Origin: Hungatella sp. UBA3402
Lineage (GTDB): Bacteria; Bacillota; Clostridia; Lachnospirales; Lachnospiraceae
Direction: 5' to 3'
Assembly (NCBI GenBank): GCA_002358555.1
Contig: DEPC01000155.1
Coordinates: 1 to 29,857 of the forward strand
DNA: 29,857 nt
The notes beneath the pieces were generated by a model that did no database searches, was not told the DNA's origin, and saw nothing but the letters and a program-made list of their open reading frames with translations. Below are positions 16,432 through 23,779 of this stretch, piece after piece; position 1 is the first letter of the stretch, and each line of letters begins with the position of its first letter. Both the position numbers and the translations under genes were made by a program.

Positions 16432-17355
16432 ATGTATTATTTTATAGTAAATCCTGATGCCAACGGCGGCCAGAGTGGTAATAAATGGAAAAAGCTGGAA
16501 AGACAGCTAGGGCATTTAGGAATAGAATATGAAGCTTTTTTGACAGAAAAACCAGGAGATGCAAAAAAATATGCTGCTGAGCTTACAGAAGGATGCAGAG
16601 AGCCACGGGTGATTATTACTGTTGGTGGAGATGGAACGATGAACGAAGTGCTGGACGGCCTGGCATTTTGCGGGCCAGTAACTTTGGGTTATATTCCTGT
16701 TGGTTTGGGAAATGACCTAGCTAGAAGTTTAAAGCTGTCAAGACGTCCTTCTAAATGTTTAAAAAAGATATTGAATCCTAAGTATTATAAACTTTTAGAT
16801 TATGGAGTAATGTCTTATGGAGAGAGACTGGAGCATCGGCGCTTTTTAGTCAGTGCAGGGATTGGCATGGATGGAGCTGTATGTAATGATTTAGTTTGCT
16901 CAAAGATAAATGAAGCATTAAACAAAGCTCATTTGGGCAAATTAAGCTATATTGTAATTGGACTCAAGCAGCTTATTATGGCGTATCCGGTGAAGGGATA
17001 TCTGCTGCTGGACGGAACTCAGAAAGTGGAATTAAATCATATTTATTTTATATCTGCACATATCCATGCGTTTGAAGGGGGAGGATTTCGATTTGCTCCA
17101 GAGGCAGACCCCTGTGACGGCAAACTGACTCTCTGCGTGGTGCATCACAGTGCAAAGTTAAAATTAATTCCATTTTTGTTTCGTTCTCTTGTAGGTCATC
17201 AGAAACGATATCGGGGAGTGCGTAGCTATACTTGCCGAGAAGTAGAAATCCATACAGAACGACCTATGCCAGTCCATGTAGATGGAGAAGGATGTATGTA
17301 TCAAAAGAGAATTCATTTAAGATGCATCCCTGGAAAGGTTCGCATGATTATCTAA
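16432..17355 (+). CDS. Diacylglycerol/lipid kinase, YegS/DgkB family
   Basis: About 307 residues. The N-terminal catalytic domain begins YYFIVNPDANGGQSG, typical of the soluble bacterial lipid kinases, with the nucleotide-binding GGDGTMNEVLDGL and then YIPVGLGNDLARSL. The C-terminal half is the usual beta-sandwich with FEGGGFRFAPEADPCDGKLTLCVV. Such enzymes phosphorylate diacylglycerol or related lipids with ATP at the inner face of the membrane, recycling diacylglycerol from envelope synthesis. The start at 16432 is preferred over an upstream in-frame codon because AGAAGGAGAGG precedes it and the family begins exactly there. It leads a same-strand run into ispF after about 110 bases. The exact lipid substrate is not defined by the sequence. 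Confidence 0.93.
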   Translation: MYYFIVNPDANGGQSGNKWKKLERQLGHLGIEYEAFLTEKPGDAKKYAAELTEGCREPRVIITVGGDGTMNEVLDGLAFCGPVTLGYIPVGLGNDLARSLKLSRRPSKCLKKILNPKYYKLLDYGVMSYGERLEHRRFLVSAGIGMDGAVCNDLVCSKINEALNKAHLGKLSYIVIGLKQLIMAYPVKGYLLLDGTQKVELNHIYFISAHIHAFEGGGFRFAPEADPCDGKLTLCVVHHSAKLKLIPFLFRSLVGHQKRYRGVRSYTCREVEIHTERPMPVHVDGEGCMYQKRIHLRCIPGKVRMII

Positions 17356-17464
17356 AAAATAGCCAGACAGGAAGTAAAGAGGAGAATATTTGCTATCTAA
17401 GTGTATCAGAAAATAAAGATACAGGAGAAATTTCTTTCGTGGTGAAAGGGAAGGGACGAAAACT

Positions 17465-18046
17465 ATGAGAATAGGACAGGGATATGATGTACACCGTCTT
17501 GCGGAAGGGAGAAAGCTAATCCTGGGAGGGGTAGAGATTCCCTATGATAAAGGACTTTTGGGACATTCGGATGCAGACGTATTAATCCATGCAGTGATGG
17601 ATGCTCTTTTAGGAGCTGCTGCTCTAGGGGATATTGGGCAGCATTTTCCAGATACAGACCCAGCTTATAAAGGAATTTCTAGTATAGAGCTTTTAAGAAA
17701 GGTGGGTAAGCTTTTAGAACAAAAGGGATATGTTATCGAAAATATTGATGCAACCATTATTGCTCAGCGTCCGAAGTTAGCTGCTTACCGTCCTCAAATG
17801 GCAAAAAATATTGAACAGGCATTAAATCTTGAAGAAGGCAGAGTGAGTGTAAAGGCAACCACAGAGGAGGGACTTGGATTTACAGGTACAGGAGAGGGAA
17901 TTTCTTCTCAGGCAATTACCTTATTGACAGCTATGAGAGATACCTGTTATGATGACAGAATGGAAATAAAAGGGTGTACTCATTGTCTGGGCTGCAAGCA
18001 GCAGGAGTCCGCCAAAGCGATGGAGGAATCTTATGAAAATTTTTAA
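17465..18046 (+). CDS. ispF: 2-C-methyl-D-erythritol 2,4-cyclodiphosphate synthase with Cys-rich tail
   Basis: IspF closes CDP-ME-2-phosphate to the cyclodiphosphate in the MEP isoprenoid pathway. The N-terminal 157 residues match the family end to end: GQGYDVHRL with the metal-binding Asp and His, GGVEIPYDKGLLGHSDADV, GDIGQHFPDTDPAYKG and ATTEEGLGFTGTGEGI. The usual protein ends about there, but this one runs another 36 residues, including a CTHCLGC cysteine cluster. The tail overlaps cysS by 14 bases and contains the ribosome-binding site of cysS (GGAGG). Translation of the two genes is probably coupled. The tail may bind a metal or may be a read-through of a lost stop; its function is unknown. 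Confidence 0.95.
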   Translation: MRIGQGYDVHRLAEGRKLILGGVEIPYDKGLLGHSDADVLIHAVMDALLGAAALGDIGQHFPDTDPAYKGISSIELLRKVGKLLEQKGYVIENIDATIIAQRPKLAAYRPQMAKNIEQALNLEEGRVSVKATTEEGLGFTGTGEGISSQAITLLTAMRDTCYDDRMEIKGCTHCLGCKQQESAKAMEESYENF

Positions 18047-19442
18047 TACATTGAGTGGCAGAAAGGAAGAATTTATTCCTTTAGAGGCTGGAAAGGTGAA
18101 AATGTATGTGTGTGGGCCGACCGTTTATAATTATATCCATATCGGCAATGCACGGCCAATGATTGTATTTGACACAGTTCGCCGTTATCTGGAATATAAA
18201 GGTTATGAAGTAAATTTTGTATCCAATTTTACAGATGTTGATGACAAGATTATCAAAAAAGCCATAGAGGAGGGAGTGGACTCGGCAGTAATCTCCGAGA
18301 GATATATCAAAGAGTGTAAAGCAGATATGGAGGCTATGAATATCAGGCCAGCCACAGTTCATCCCAAGGCAACCGAGGAAATCAATGAGATGATTGAGCT
18401 GGTGGAGACTTTGGTGGAAAATGGTCACGCCTATCAAGCCAAAGATGGGACGGTATATTTCCGAACTGCATCTTTTGGGGATTATGGTAAATTATCTCAC
18501 AAAAATCTAGAAGATTTGCAGTCAGGATTTCGGGAAATTAAGGTTACAGGAGAGGAAGGAAAGGAAGAATCATCGGATTTTGTCCTATGGAAACCCAAGA
18601 AAGAAGGGGAGCCATTCTGGAAATCTCCATGGTGCGAGGGACGACCAGGATGGCATATCGAGTGTTCTGCTATGTCCAAAAAATATTTGGGAGAACAGAT
18701 TGATATTCATGGGGGCGGGGAGGACCTCATTTTCCCTCACCATGAAAATGAGATTGCTCAAAGTGAGGCAGCCAGCGGCAAAGAATTTGCAAAGTATTGG
18801 ATGCATAATGGATTTTTGAATATTGATAATAAAAAGATGTCAAAATCCTTAGGGAATTTCTTTACAGTTCGGGAGATTGGAGAAAAATATGATTTGCAGG
18901 TGCTTCGATTTTTCATGCTTAGTGCCCATTACCGCAGTCCATTAAATTTCAGTGCAGAGTTGATGGATGCTTCCAAAAATGGATTGGAACGGATTCTCAA
19001 TGGAGTTGATAAGCTCCGTGAACTGGAGGAAAAGGCTGTACAAGAAGGACTTCGGGAGGAAGAAAAAGAATTTCAAAACGAGGCAAAAGCTTTGGCTGCA
19101 AAATATGAGGCAGCTATGGATGATGATTTCAATACTGCAGATGCCGTGTCAACAGTATTTGAATTGGTAAAGCTTGGCAATTCTACAGCTAATATGGAGA
19201 GCAGCAGGGAGTATCTTTTATATCTAAAGAATACCATAGAGAGTCTTTGCCAGATTTTAGGGATTGTCACCAAGCGAAAAACTGAGGTTTTAGCAGAAGA
19301 GGTAGAAGCTATGATTGCTGTTAGGCAGCAGGCCAGGAAAGAGAAAAATTTTGCTCTTGCAGATGAGATTCGCCAGAAGCTTTTGGACATGGGTATTATC
19401 CTTGAAGATACAAGAGAAGGGGTTAAATGGAAAAGAGCATAG
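18033..19442 (+). CDS. cysS: Cysteinyl-tRNA synthetase
   Basis: Class I synthetase of 469 residues that charges tRNA-Cys. Seen: zinc-site cysteine in KMYVCGPTVYNY, the HIGH motif as YIHIGNARP, WHIECSAMS with further zinc ligands, HGGGEDLIFPHHENEIAQ, and the KMSKS loop as KKMSKSLGN. A DALR-type helical region follows with YEAAMDDDFNTADA. Full length for the family (about 460-470). ATG overlaps the end of ispF by 14 bases and GGAGG lies within ispF; its own end overlaps mrnC by 16 bases. The order cysS-mrnC-rlmB is a conserved Firmicutes cluster, which supports all three calls. Confidence 0.98.
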   Translation: MKIFNTLSGRKEEFIPLEAGKVKMYVCGPTVYNYIHIGNARPMIVFDTVRRYLEYKGYEVNFVSNFTDVDDKIIKKAIEEGVDSAVISERYIKECKADMEAMNIRPATVHPKATEEINEMIELVETLVENGHAYQAKDGTVYFRTASFGDYGKLSHKNLEDLQSGFREIKVTGEEGKEESSDFVLWKPKKEGEPFWKSPWCEGRPGWHIECSAMSKKYLGEQIDIHGGGEDLIFPHHENEIAQSEAASGKEFAKYWMHNGFLNIDNKKMSKSLGNFFTVREIGEKYDLQVLRFFMLSAHYRSPLNFSAELMDASKNGLERILNGVDKLRELEEKAVQEGLREEEKEFQNEAKALAAKYEAAMDDDFNTADAVSTVFELVKLGNSTANMESSREYLLYLKNTIESLCQILGIVTKRKTEVLAEEVEAMIAVRQQARKEKNFALADEIRQKLLDMGIILEDTREGVKWKRA

Positions 19443-19885
19443 AAAGAAATCACGGATTTACAGAATGTTGCAAGGAAATGTTAAAATTTCAGGACAGAGA
19501 CCCTAAAATGTATTCTCCCTTGACTTTGGCTTATCTAGGAGATGCAGTATATGAATTGATTATCCGAAGTAAGATAGTAAACCAGGGCAATACACAGGTC
19601 AATAAGATGCATAAAAAAAGTTCCTCTCTGGTAAAGGCAGAAACGCAAGCTAATCTGATAAGAGCTTTGCTGCCAGAACTTTCTGAGGAAGAGCAGGCTG
19701 TATTTAAAAGGGGAAGGAATGCTAAGTCCATGACTATCGCAAAACATGCCAAAGTCGTTGACTATCGTATGGCCACAGGATTGGAGGCATTAGTTGGATA
19801 TCTGTATCTGTCCGAACAGTTTGAACGGCTTATGGAACTTATAAGCTATGGATTAGAAAAAATAGGAGAAACAAAGACATTATGA
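19427..19885 (+). CDS. mrnC: Mini-ribonuclease III
   Basis: 152 residues made of a single RNase III catalytic domain with no double-stranded-RNA-binding domain, as in Firmicutes MrnC, which matures the ends of 23S rRNA precursor. The key region is MYSPLTLAYLGDAVYELIIR with the catalytic Asp, then VKAETQANLI, RGRNAKSMTIAKHA and the second acidic motif DYRMATGLEALVGYLYL with its Glu. The start overlaps cysS by 16 bases; an internal ATG at codon 28 would cut into the helix before the catalytic motif, so the longer form is kept. The gene overlaps rlmB by four bases (ATGA), a sign of coupled translation. Confidence 0.96.
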   Translation: MEKSIERNHGFTECCKEMLKFQDRDPKMYSPLTLAYLGDAVYELIIRSKIVNQGNTQVNKMHKKSSSLVKAETQANLIRALLPELSEEEQAVFKRGRNAKSMTIAKHAKVVDYRMATGLEALVGYLYLSEQFERLMELISYGLEKIGETKTL

Positions 19886-20622
19886 ATGAAGATAATCTCC
19901 TGATACAAGGGAGGAATGCAGTTCTTGAGGCGTTTCGTTCTGGCAGGACTATTGATAAATTGTATGTGCTGGATGGGTGCAAGGATGGCCCAATACAGAC
20001 TATATTAAGAGAAGCCAGAAAACAGGATGTTATTATAAATTTTGTCACCAAGGAACGATTGAATCAGATATCTGGAATACAGAATCATCAAGGGGTAGCA
20101 GCCCAGGCTTCTGCCTATGGATATGTGCAAGTGGAGGATATTTTAAATCGTGCTAAAGAAAAAGGAGAAGACCCTTTCCTTATCTTGCTGGATGGCATTG
20201 AAGACCCTCATAATCTGGGAGCTATTATCCGTACCGCCAATTTAGCTGGAGCCCATGGAGTGATTATTCCAAAGCGGAGAGCAGTGGGGCTCACAGCTAC
20301 TGTGGCAAAGACCTCTGCAGGCGCGTTAAATTACACGCCGGTAGCCAAAGTTACCAACTTAACAGCAACCATGGAACAACTAAAGCAAGAGGGACTATGG
20401 TTTGTCTGTGCGGATATGGGCGGAGAGCTGATGTACCGTTTAAACTTAAAAGGCCCAATCGGTCTGGTAGTGGGAAGTGAAGGTGATGGAGTCAGCAAAT
20501 TGGTAAAAGAGCATTGTGATATGATAGCAGGAATTCCCATGAAAGGGGATATTGACTCATTAAATGCATCCGTAGCAGCAGGAATTTTGACCTATGAGAT
20601 TGTAAGGCAGAGGTTACTATAA
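19882..20622 (+). CDS. rlmB: 23S rRNA (guanosine-2'-O)-methyltransferase RlmB
   Basis: SPOUT-class (SpoU/TrmH) methyltransferase of 246 residues. The N-terminal substrate-binding domain starts LIQGRNAVLEAFRSGRTIDK. The C-terminal catalytic domain has the three SpoU motifs: LLDGIEDPHNLGAIIRTAN, then LVVGSEGDGVS and SLNASVAAGILTYEI. RlmB modifies the peptidyl-transferase loop of 23S rRNA at the position of E. coli G2251. It starts within the last codons of mrnC, the usual layout in clostridia. The gene is followed by the hairpin cluster at 20650-20794. Confidence 0.95.
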   Translation: MNEDNLLIQGRNAVLEAFRSGRTIDKLYVLDGCKDGPIQTILREARKQDVIINFVTKERLNQISGIQNHQGVAAQASAYGYVQVEDILNRAKEKGEDPFLILLDGIEDPHNLGAIIRTANLAGAHGVIIPKRRAVGLTATVAKTSAGALNYTPVAKVTNLTATMEQLKQEGLWFVCADMGGELMYRLNLKGPIGLVVGSEGDGVSKLVKEHCDMIAGIPMKGDIDSLNASVAAGILTYEIVRQRLL

Positions 20623-20649
20623 AAGTCCTGGCTGAAATCCTTGATGGGA

Positions 20650-20794
20650 GCAAGTTTACTTGCATCGAATCATGAATATCGGACCAGTAAGCTGGTATGA
20701 GCAAGTAGGCCGTCAGGCTGGATTGCGGGAGTACAAAAGGCGAGAAGCAATCGGCTTTTATAGGGTGGCTGGTGCAACATCAAAAGTTGCATGA
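20650..20794 (+). other. Multi-hairpin intergenic element after rlmB
   Basis: Four hairpins in 145 bases: GCAAG/CTTGC (20650-20663), ACCAG-TAAG-CTGGT (20683-20696), GATTGC/GCAATC (20721-20752) and TGCAAC/GTTGCA (20773-20791). A second GAGCAAGTA repeats the first arm at about 20699-20707. An open frame of 40 codons (20672-20794, MNIGPVSWYEQVGRQAGLRE...) runs through it but lacks a ribosome-binding site. No protein or RNA family is recognised. The arrangement looks more like a structured RNA or dispersed repeat than a gene; a very small protein cannot be excluded. Confidence 0.5.
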
Positions 20795-20820
20795 AAGTTT
20801 AGTTAAGAATTGAGGTTAAA

Positions 20821-21027
20821 ATGAAAAAGAAAATATGGATGGTACTTTTAGGTATAGCAGTGCTTACTCTGGGATTGGCAGCACAAGGATGTGGGAAACC
20901 AGCATCAAAGCCAGCCCAAATAGTCGAAGAAGTACCATATATACGGGAGATTACCGTAGACGGAGAATTGAAGGAGGGAGAAAGTACAGAGGGAGAGACA
21001 ATAAGAGGACAGTATGTTATAGACTGA
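20821..21027 (+). CDS. Small predicted lipoprotein
   Basis: 68 residues. The N terminus MKKKIWMVLLGIAVLTLGLA followed by AQGC is a lipoprotein signal peptide; Cys would become the lipid-modified first residue. The mature part is only about 45 residues, rich in Glu, and ends ETIRGQYVID with no recognisable domain. TGAGG lies a few bases before the ATG. It could be a complete small lipoprotein or the front of a longer gene cut by a stop; no continuation was recognised in the next 190 bases. That stretch holds an imperfect dyad (AAACGACAAAT / ATTTGCCGTTT at 21109-21132). Confidence 0.7.
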   Translation: MKKKIWMVLLGIAVLTLGLAAQGCGKPASKPAQIVEEVPYIREITVDGELKEGESTEGETIRGQYVID

Positions 21028-21217
21028 TAGAAAACAGCTTGATGAGCTATAAACAGACATGGATACATAATCACCGTATATTTTTTTCGCGATCCGAGAT
21101 ACTATAGGAAACGACAAATCGATTTGCCGTTTGAGATAGCCTTCAGGGGGATGAACGAAGGTTTAAATAATGGATTGAAACAGAAGTATAAGATTGCGGA
21201 AAAGAGGTTCGGTAGAT

Positions 21218-22165
21218 ATGGTAAATGATAAAAGAAAGGTTGTACTGGTAGGCACAGGAATGGTGGGAATGAGTTATGCCTATTCCTTGCTGAACCAAAA
21301 TGTCTGTGATGAGTTAGTATTAGTTGACCTTGATAAAAAACGTGCAGAAGGCGAGGCTATGGATTTGAACCACGGCCTTGCCTTTTCTGCTGCCAATATG
21401 AAGATTTATGCAGGCGAATACTCAGACTGCCAGGATGCAGATATTGTAGTAATCTGTGCAGGAGTGGCTCAGAGACCAGGAGAAACCAGATTAGCTTTAT
21501 TAAAACGGAATGCAAAGGTATTCCAATCTATTGTAGAGCCAGTAGCTGCCTCTGGGTTTGATGGAATATTCCTGGTAGCAACGAATCCTGTAGATATTAT
21601 GACAAGAATCACATATTCCCTGTCAGGATTTAATCCACGAAAAGTTCTTGGAAGTGGAACAGCTCTGGATACAGCCAGGCTTCGATATCTCTTAGGAGAA
21701 TATTTATTGGTAGACCCCAGAAATATCCATGCGTACGTGATGGGAGAACATGGAGACAGCGAATTTGTACCATGGAGTCAAGCCCAGGTAGCTACCAAAT
21801 CTATTTTAGAGCTGTGCAATGAAAATCCAGAAATTCAGAAAGAAAAGTTAGCAGAGATTGAAAAAGAAGTACAAGGAGCTGCCTATAAAATTATAGAGGC
21901 AAAGAGCGCTACTTATTATGGGATTGGCATGGCTCTAACCAGAATTACCAGAGCAATCCTTGGAGATGAGAATAGTGTCCTTACGGTTTCTGCCATGCTG
22001 AGGGGAGAATATGGACAGGCAGATGTATTTGTAGGCGCTCCATGTATTATCAATAAAAATGGAGTACAGAGAGTATTGAAACTGTCGCTCTCGAAAGAAG
22101 AATTGGGACATCTGGAAAATTCTTGTAAGGTCCTTAAAGACAGCTATGATGAATTGGCAAAGTAG
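21218..22165 (+). CDS. ldh: L-lactate dehydrogenase
   Basis: NAD-dependent enzyme of about 315 residues that reduces pyruvate to L-lactate in fermentation. The Rossmann fold starts VVLVGTGMVGMSYAYSLL, with acidic LVLVDLD binding the ribose. The loop AGVAQRPGETR carries Gln at the specificity position (lactate rather than malate dehydrogenase) and the catalytic Arg. NPVDIMT, the substrate Arg in GTALDTARLRYLL and the catalytic His in GEHGDSEF are all present. ATG at 21218 is chosen because the family starts a few residues before the Rossmann strand; the TTG at 21194 is less likely. The gene appears to stand alone. The structured element copy B lies just after it. Confidence 0.96.
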   Translation: MVNDKRKVVLVGTGMVGMSYAYSLLNQNVCDELVLVDLDKKRAEGEAMDLNHGLAFSAANMKIYAGEYSDCQDADIVVICAGVAQRPGETRLALLKRNAKVFQSIVEPVAASGFDGIFLVATNPVDIMTRITYSLSGFNPRKVLGSGTALDTARLRYLLGEYLLVDPRNIHAYVMGEHGDSEFVPWSQAQVATKSILELCNENPEIQKEKLAEIEKEVQGAAYKIIEAKSATYYGIGMALTRITRAILGDENSVLTVSAMLRGEYGQADVFVGAPCIINKNGVQRVLKLSLSKEELGHLENSCKVLKDSYDELAK

Positions 22166-22189
22166 ATAAGATAGGGAAAGATTGGTATT

Positions 22190-22330
22190 GTGTTAGTTAA
22201 AGGTTGTAAATAATGGTAACTTTCCAAGCACGGCTGTCATCTGTTCTGCCTTTGCAGGAATTAAATGACAGCCACAGTTGGAGATGCTGGTTGATATCCT
22301 CAAGAAATTATGGCTACTAACTCAAATTAC
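22190..22330 (+). other. Structured intergenic element, copy B
   Basis: The 31-base block at 22190-22220 matches copy A (11785-11815) in 26 positions. As in copy A it is followed by GCACGG and a hairpin, here GGCTGTCAT/ATGACAGCC (22232-22240, 22265-22273), with an inner CTGC-CTTT-GCAG. Toward the end ACTAAC (about 22316-22321) can pair with GTTAGT at the start. The first hairpin could end ldh transcripts, but no T tract follows. It occupies most of the 320-base gap after ldh; the remainder is AT-rich with nothing else recognised. Confidence 0.5.
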
Positions 22331-22482
22331 AGCTACAAAATGTCGTAAATTGTCTTGATACATATGATATATACTGATAAGGTAAAGAAGATTTTTGTAT
22401 ATTAAATATTTATAGTAAATAGAATTGGTTATTACGGAAATTTTCTGAAAAATTATGCAAAAGAGAATGGGGAAATTGCAAT

Positions 22483-22732
22483 ATGTATGATATTGTTATA
22501 TGCGATGATTCCTTTTATTGATTCTGTGGCAAAAAGCCTTTTGCGTCGAGATGCCAGAGGTATTGACTTAAAAGAGTTATTGCAGTGTAAGGAAAAAGGA
22601 ATGACAAAAAAGCTATATCAAGAGAAAAGTGGGGAGATAAGCAAACAAAATAGTGTATTTAAAATGGGGGTTATCTCGGAGTTTAACCAGAAAATTAAAA
22701 CTATAGAATACATAGTGATAATCATGAAATAA
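22483..22732 (+). pseudogene. Possible remnant starting like a response regulator
   Basis: ATG at 22483 follows ATGGGGAAA at a good distance and opens MYDIVICDD, which is how LytTR/AgrA-type response regulators begin (beta strand plus the first acidic pair), but a stop comes after 12 codons. An overlapping frame from 22487 runs 81 codons (ending KIKTIEYIVIIMK) and matches nothing I know. It is either the 5' stub of a lost regulator gene or chance. Low confidence. Confidence 0.3.
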
Positions 22733-22804
22733 AAGAACCTTTTCACCTATAAAAAAGGAAGGACGAACCTATAATTTCAGCATAGAAATTTTAAGAGATT
22801 TTTA

Positions 22805-22833
22805 TTGTAAATAAGGAGAAATTTTTGTATAAT
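22805..22833 (+). promoter_or_regulatory. Sigma-A promoter of the SMI1/KNR4 gene
   Basis: TTGTAA (22805-22810), a 17-base spacer, TATAAT (22828-22833), about 105 bases before the start codon chosen for the downstream gene. Confidence 0.75.
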
Positions 22834-22940
22834 GAAGTCATAGCAGGAGCCGTTTTTAATAACTATTACTAATTTTCCTATTTTCCTTGGAAGGAGGGAA
22901 TCCTCGCAAGGAGCCTATGATAAATGAAAGGATTTTATTT

Positions 22941-23627
22941 ATGAATACACAAGAAGAATATGATATGCGAATTGCCCGCATTATGTCCAAAATTGAAGAC
23001 CTGCATGACAGAGAATTTGCCTTTACCTGTGGAGAATGGCCTTCCGTCTGGAAGCCTGCGATGACAGAAAAGGAAGTCTCTGCTTTTGAGAAGAAGCATG
23101 GCATCCATTTGCCGGAGGATTATCGTCGTTTTATCACAACGATTACTGCTGGAGGAAGTCAGCCATTTTATGGATTGGAAGCTTTGAATGACAAACATGT
23201 GGAACTGCCTAATCTGGGAAAGCCTTTTTCCTATACTTTGGAAAATCCTTTGATTATGATTTATTTGACAGAAGAGGAAATGGAATATGATGAAGATGGG
23301 GAAGAAGACGACGAGGGTGAATGTGGATTCATTTCTCTTTGTCATGAAGGATGTGGCATGTACAGTATTTTGGTTGTAAATTCTAATGACCCAGATACTT
23401 ATGGAACTGTCTGGTTTTACGACTTTGCCAATGACTTTGGCACAGCTCCTATGAGGGATGCACAAACTGGACAACCATTCCATTTTTTGGATTGGCTGGA
23501 ATATTGGGCAGACCGCACAGCCAAGCTAAATGATGACGAATATTTTAGCTTTTCCGATGCAGTACAGATGCCTGAACCACCAGACAATCCTGATATTGTT
23601 GGAAGAAAAATGGGCTGGATCAAATAA
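22941..23627 (+). CDS. SMI1/KNR4 (SUKH) family protein
   Basis: About 228 residues of the SUKH-1 superfamily. The family core is visible: MTEKEVSAFEKKHGIHLPEDYRRF followed by ITAGGSQPFYGLEAL in the first half, then GFISLCHEGCGMYSILVVN and GTVWFYD, and the closing FLDWLEYWAD. An acidic loop (EEEMEYDEDGEEDDEGE) sits between the halves. Bacterial SUKH proteins often serve as immunity proteins against polymorphic toxins or contact-dependent nucleases, but many are solitary and of unknown role. No toxin gene lies beside it here. Start: ATG at 22941 has AAAGGA eight bases before it; an earlier ATG (22917) and a TTG (22887) in frame are less well placed. Its stop codon lies inside a terminator-like hairpin. 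Confidence 0.88.
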   Translation: MNTQEEYDMRIARIMSKIEDLHDREFAFTCGEWPSVWKPAMTEKEVSAFEKKHGIHLPEDYRRFITTITAGGSQPFYGLEALNDKHVELPNLGKPFSYTLENPLIMIYLTEEEMEYDEDGEEDDEGECGFISLCHEGCGMYSILVVNSNDPDTYGTVWFYDFANDFGTAPMRDAQTGQPFHFLDWLEYWADRTAKLNDDEYFSFSDAVQMPEPPDNPDIVGRKMGWIK

Positions 23628-23643
23628 TTGAGCAGCCCATTTT
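23607..23643 (+). terminator. Terminator-like hairpin containing the SMI1/KNR4 stop codon
   Basis: Perfect 11-bp stem AAAATGGGCTG (23607-23617) with CAGCCCATTTT (23633-23643), loop of 15 bases holding the TAA stop. The T run is within the stem and a further T-rich stretch follows after about 15 bases. Confidence 0.65.
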
Positions 23644-23779
23644 CCGTTGTGTTGATTCTTTTTCCCGTTTGGATATATTGTCAAATTTAATTTTAATGGT
23701 ACATATCTTTCACGAATTATGACATATAGTTACCAGAAAAGTAGTTTCCAGATACTCCCTAGCTGGATAGAAAGAGAAT

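Noticed and set aside
17232..17468. 78-codon frame between the lipid kinase and ispF
   Set aside because: It overlaps the kinase gene in another frame and resembles no protein; the gap is simply the ispF leader.
20672..20794. 40-codon open frame as a small protein
   Set aside because: No ribosome-binding site, and the stretch is better explained by consecutive hairpins; kept only as part of the structured element.
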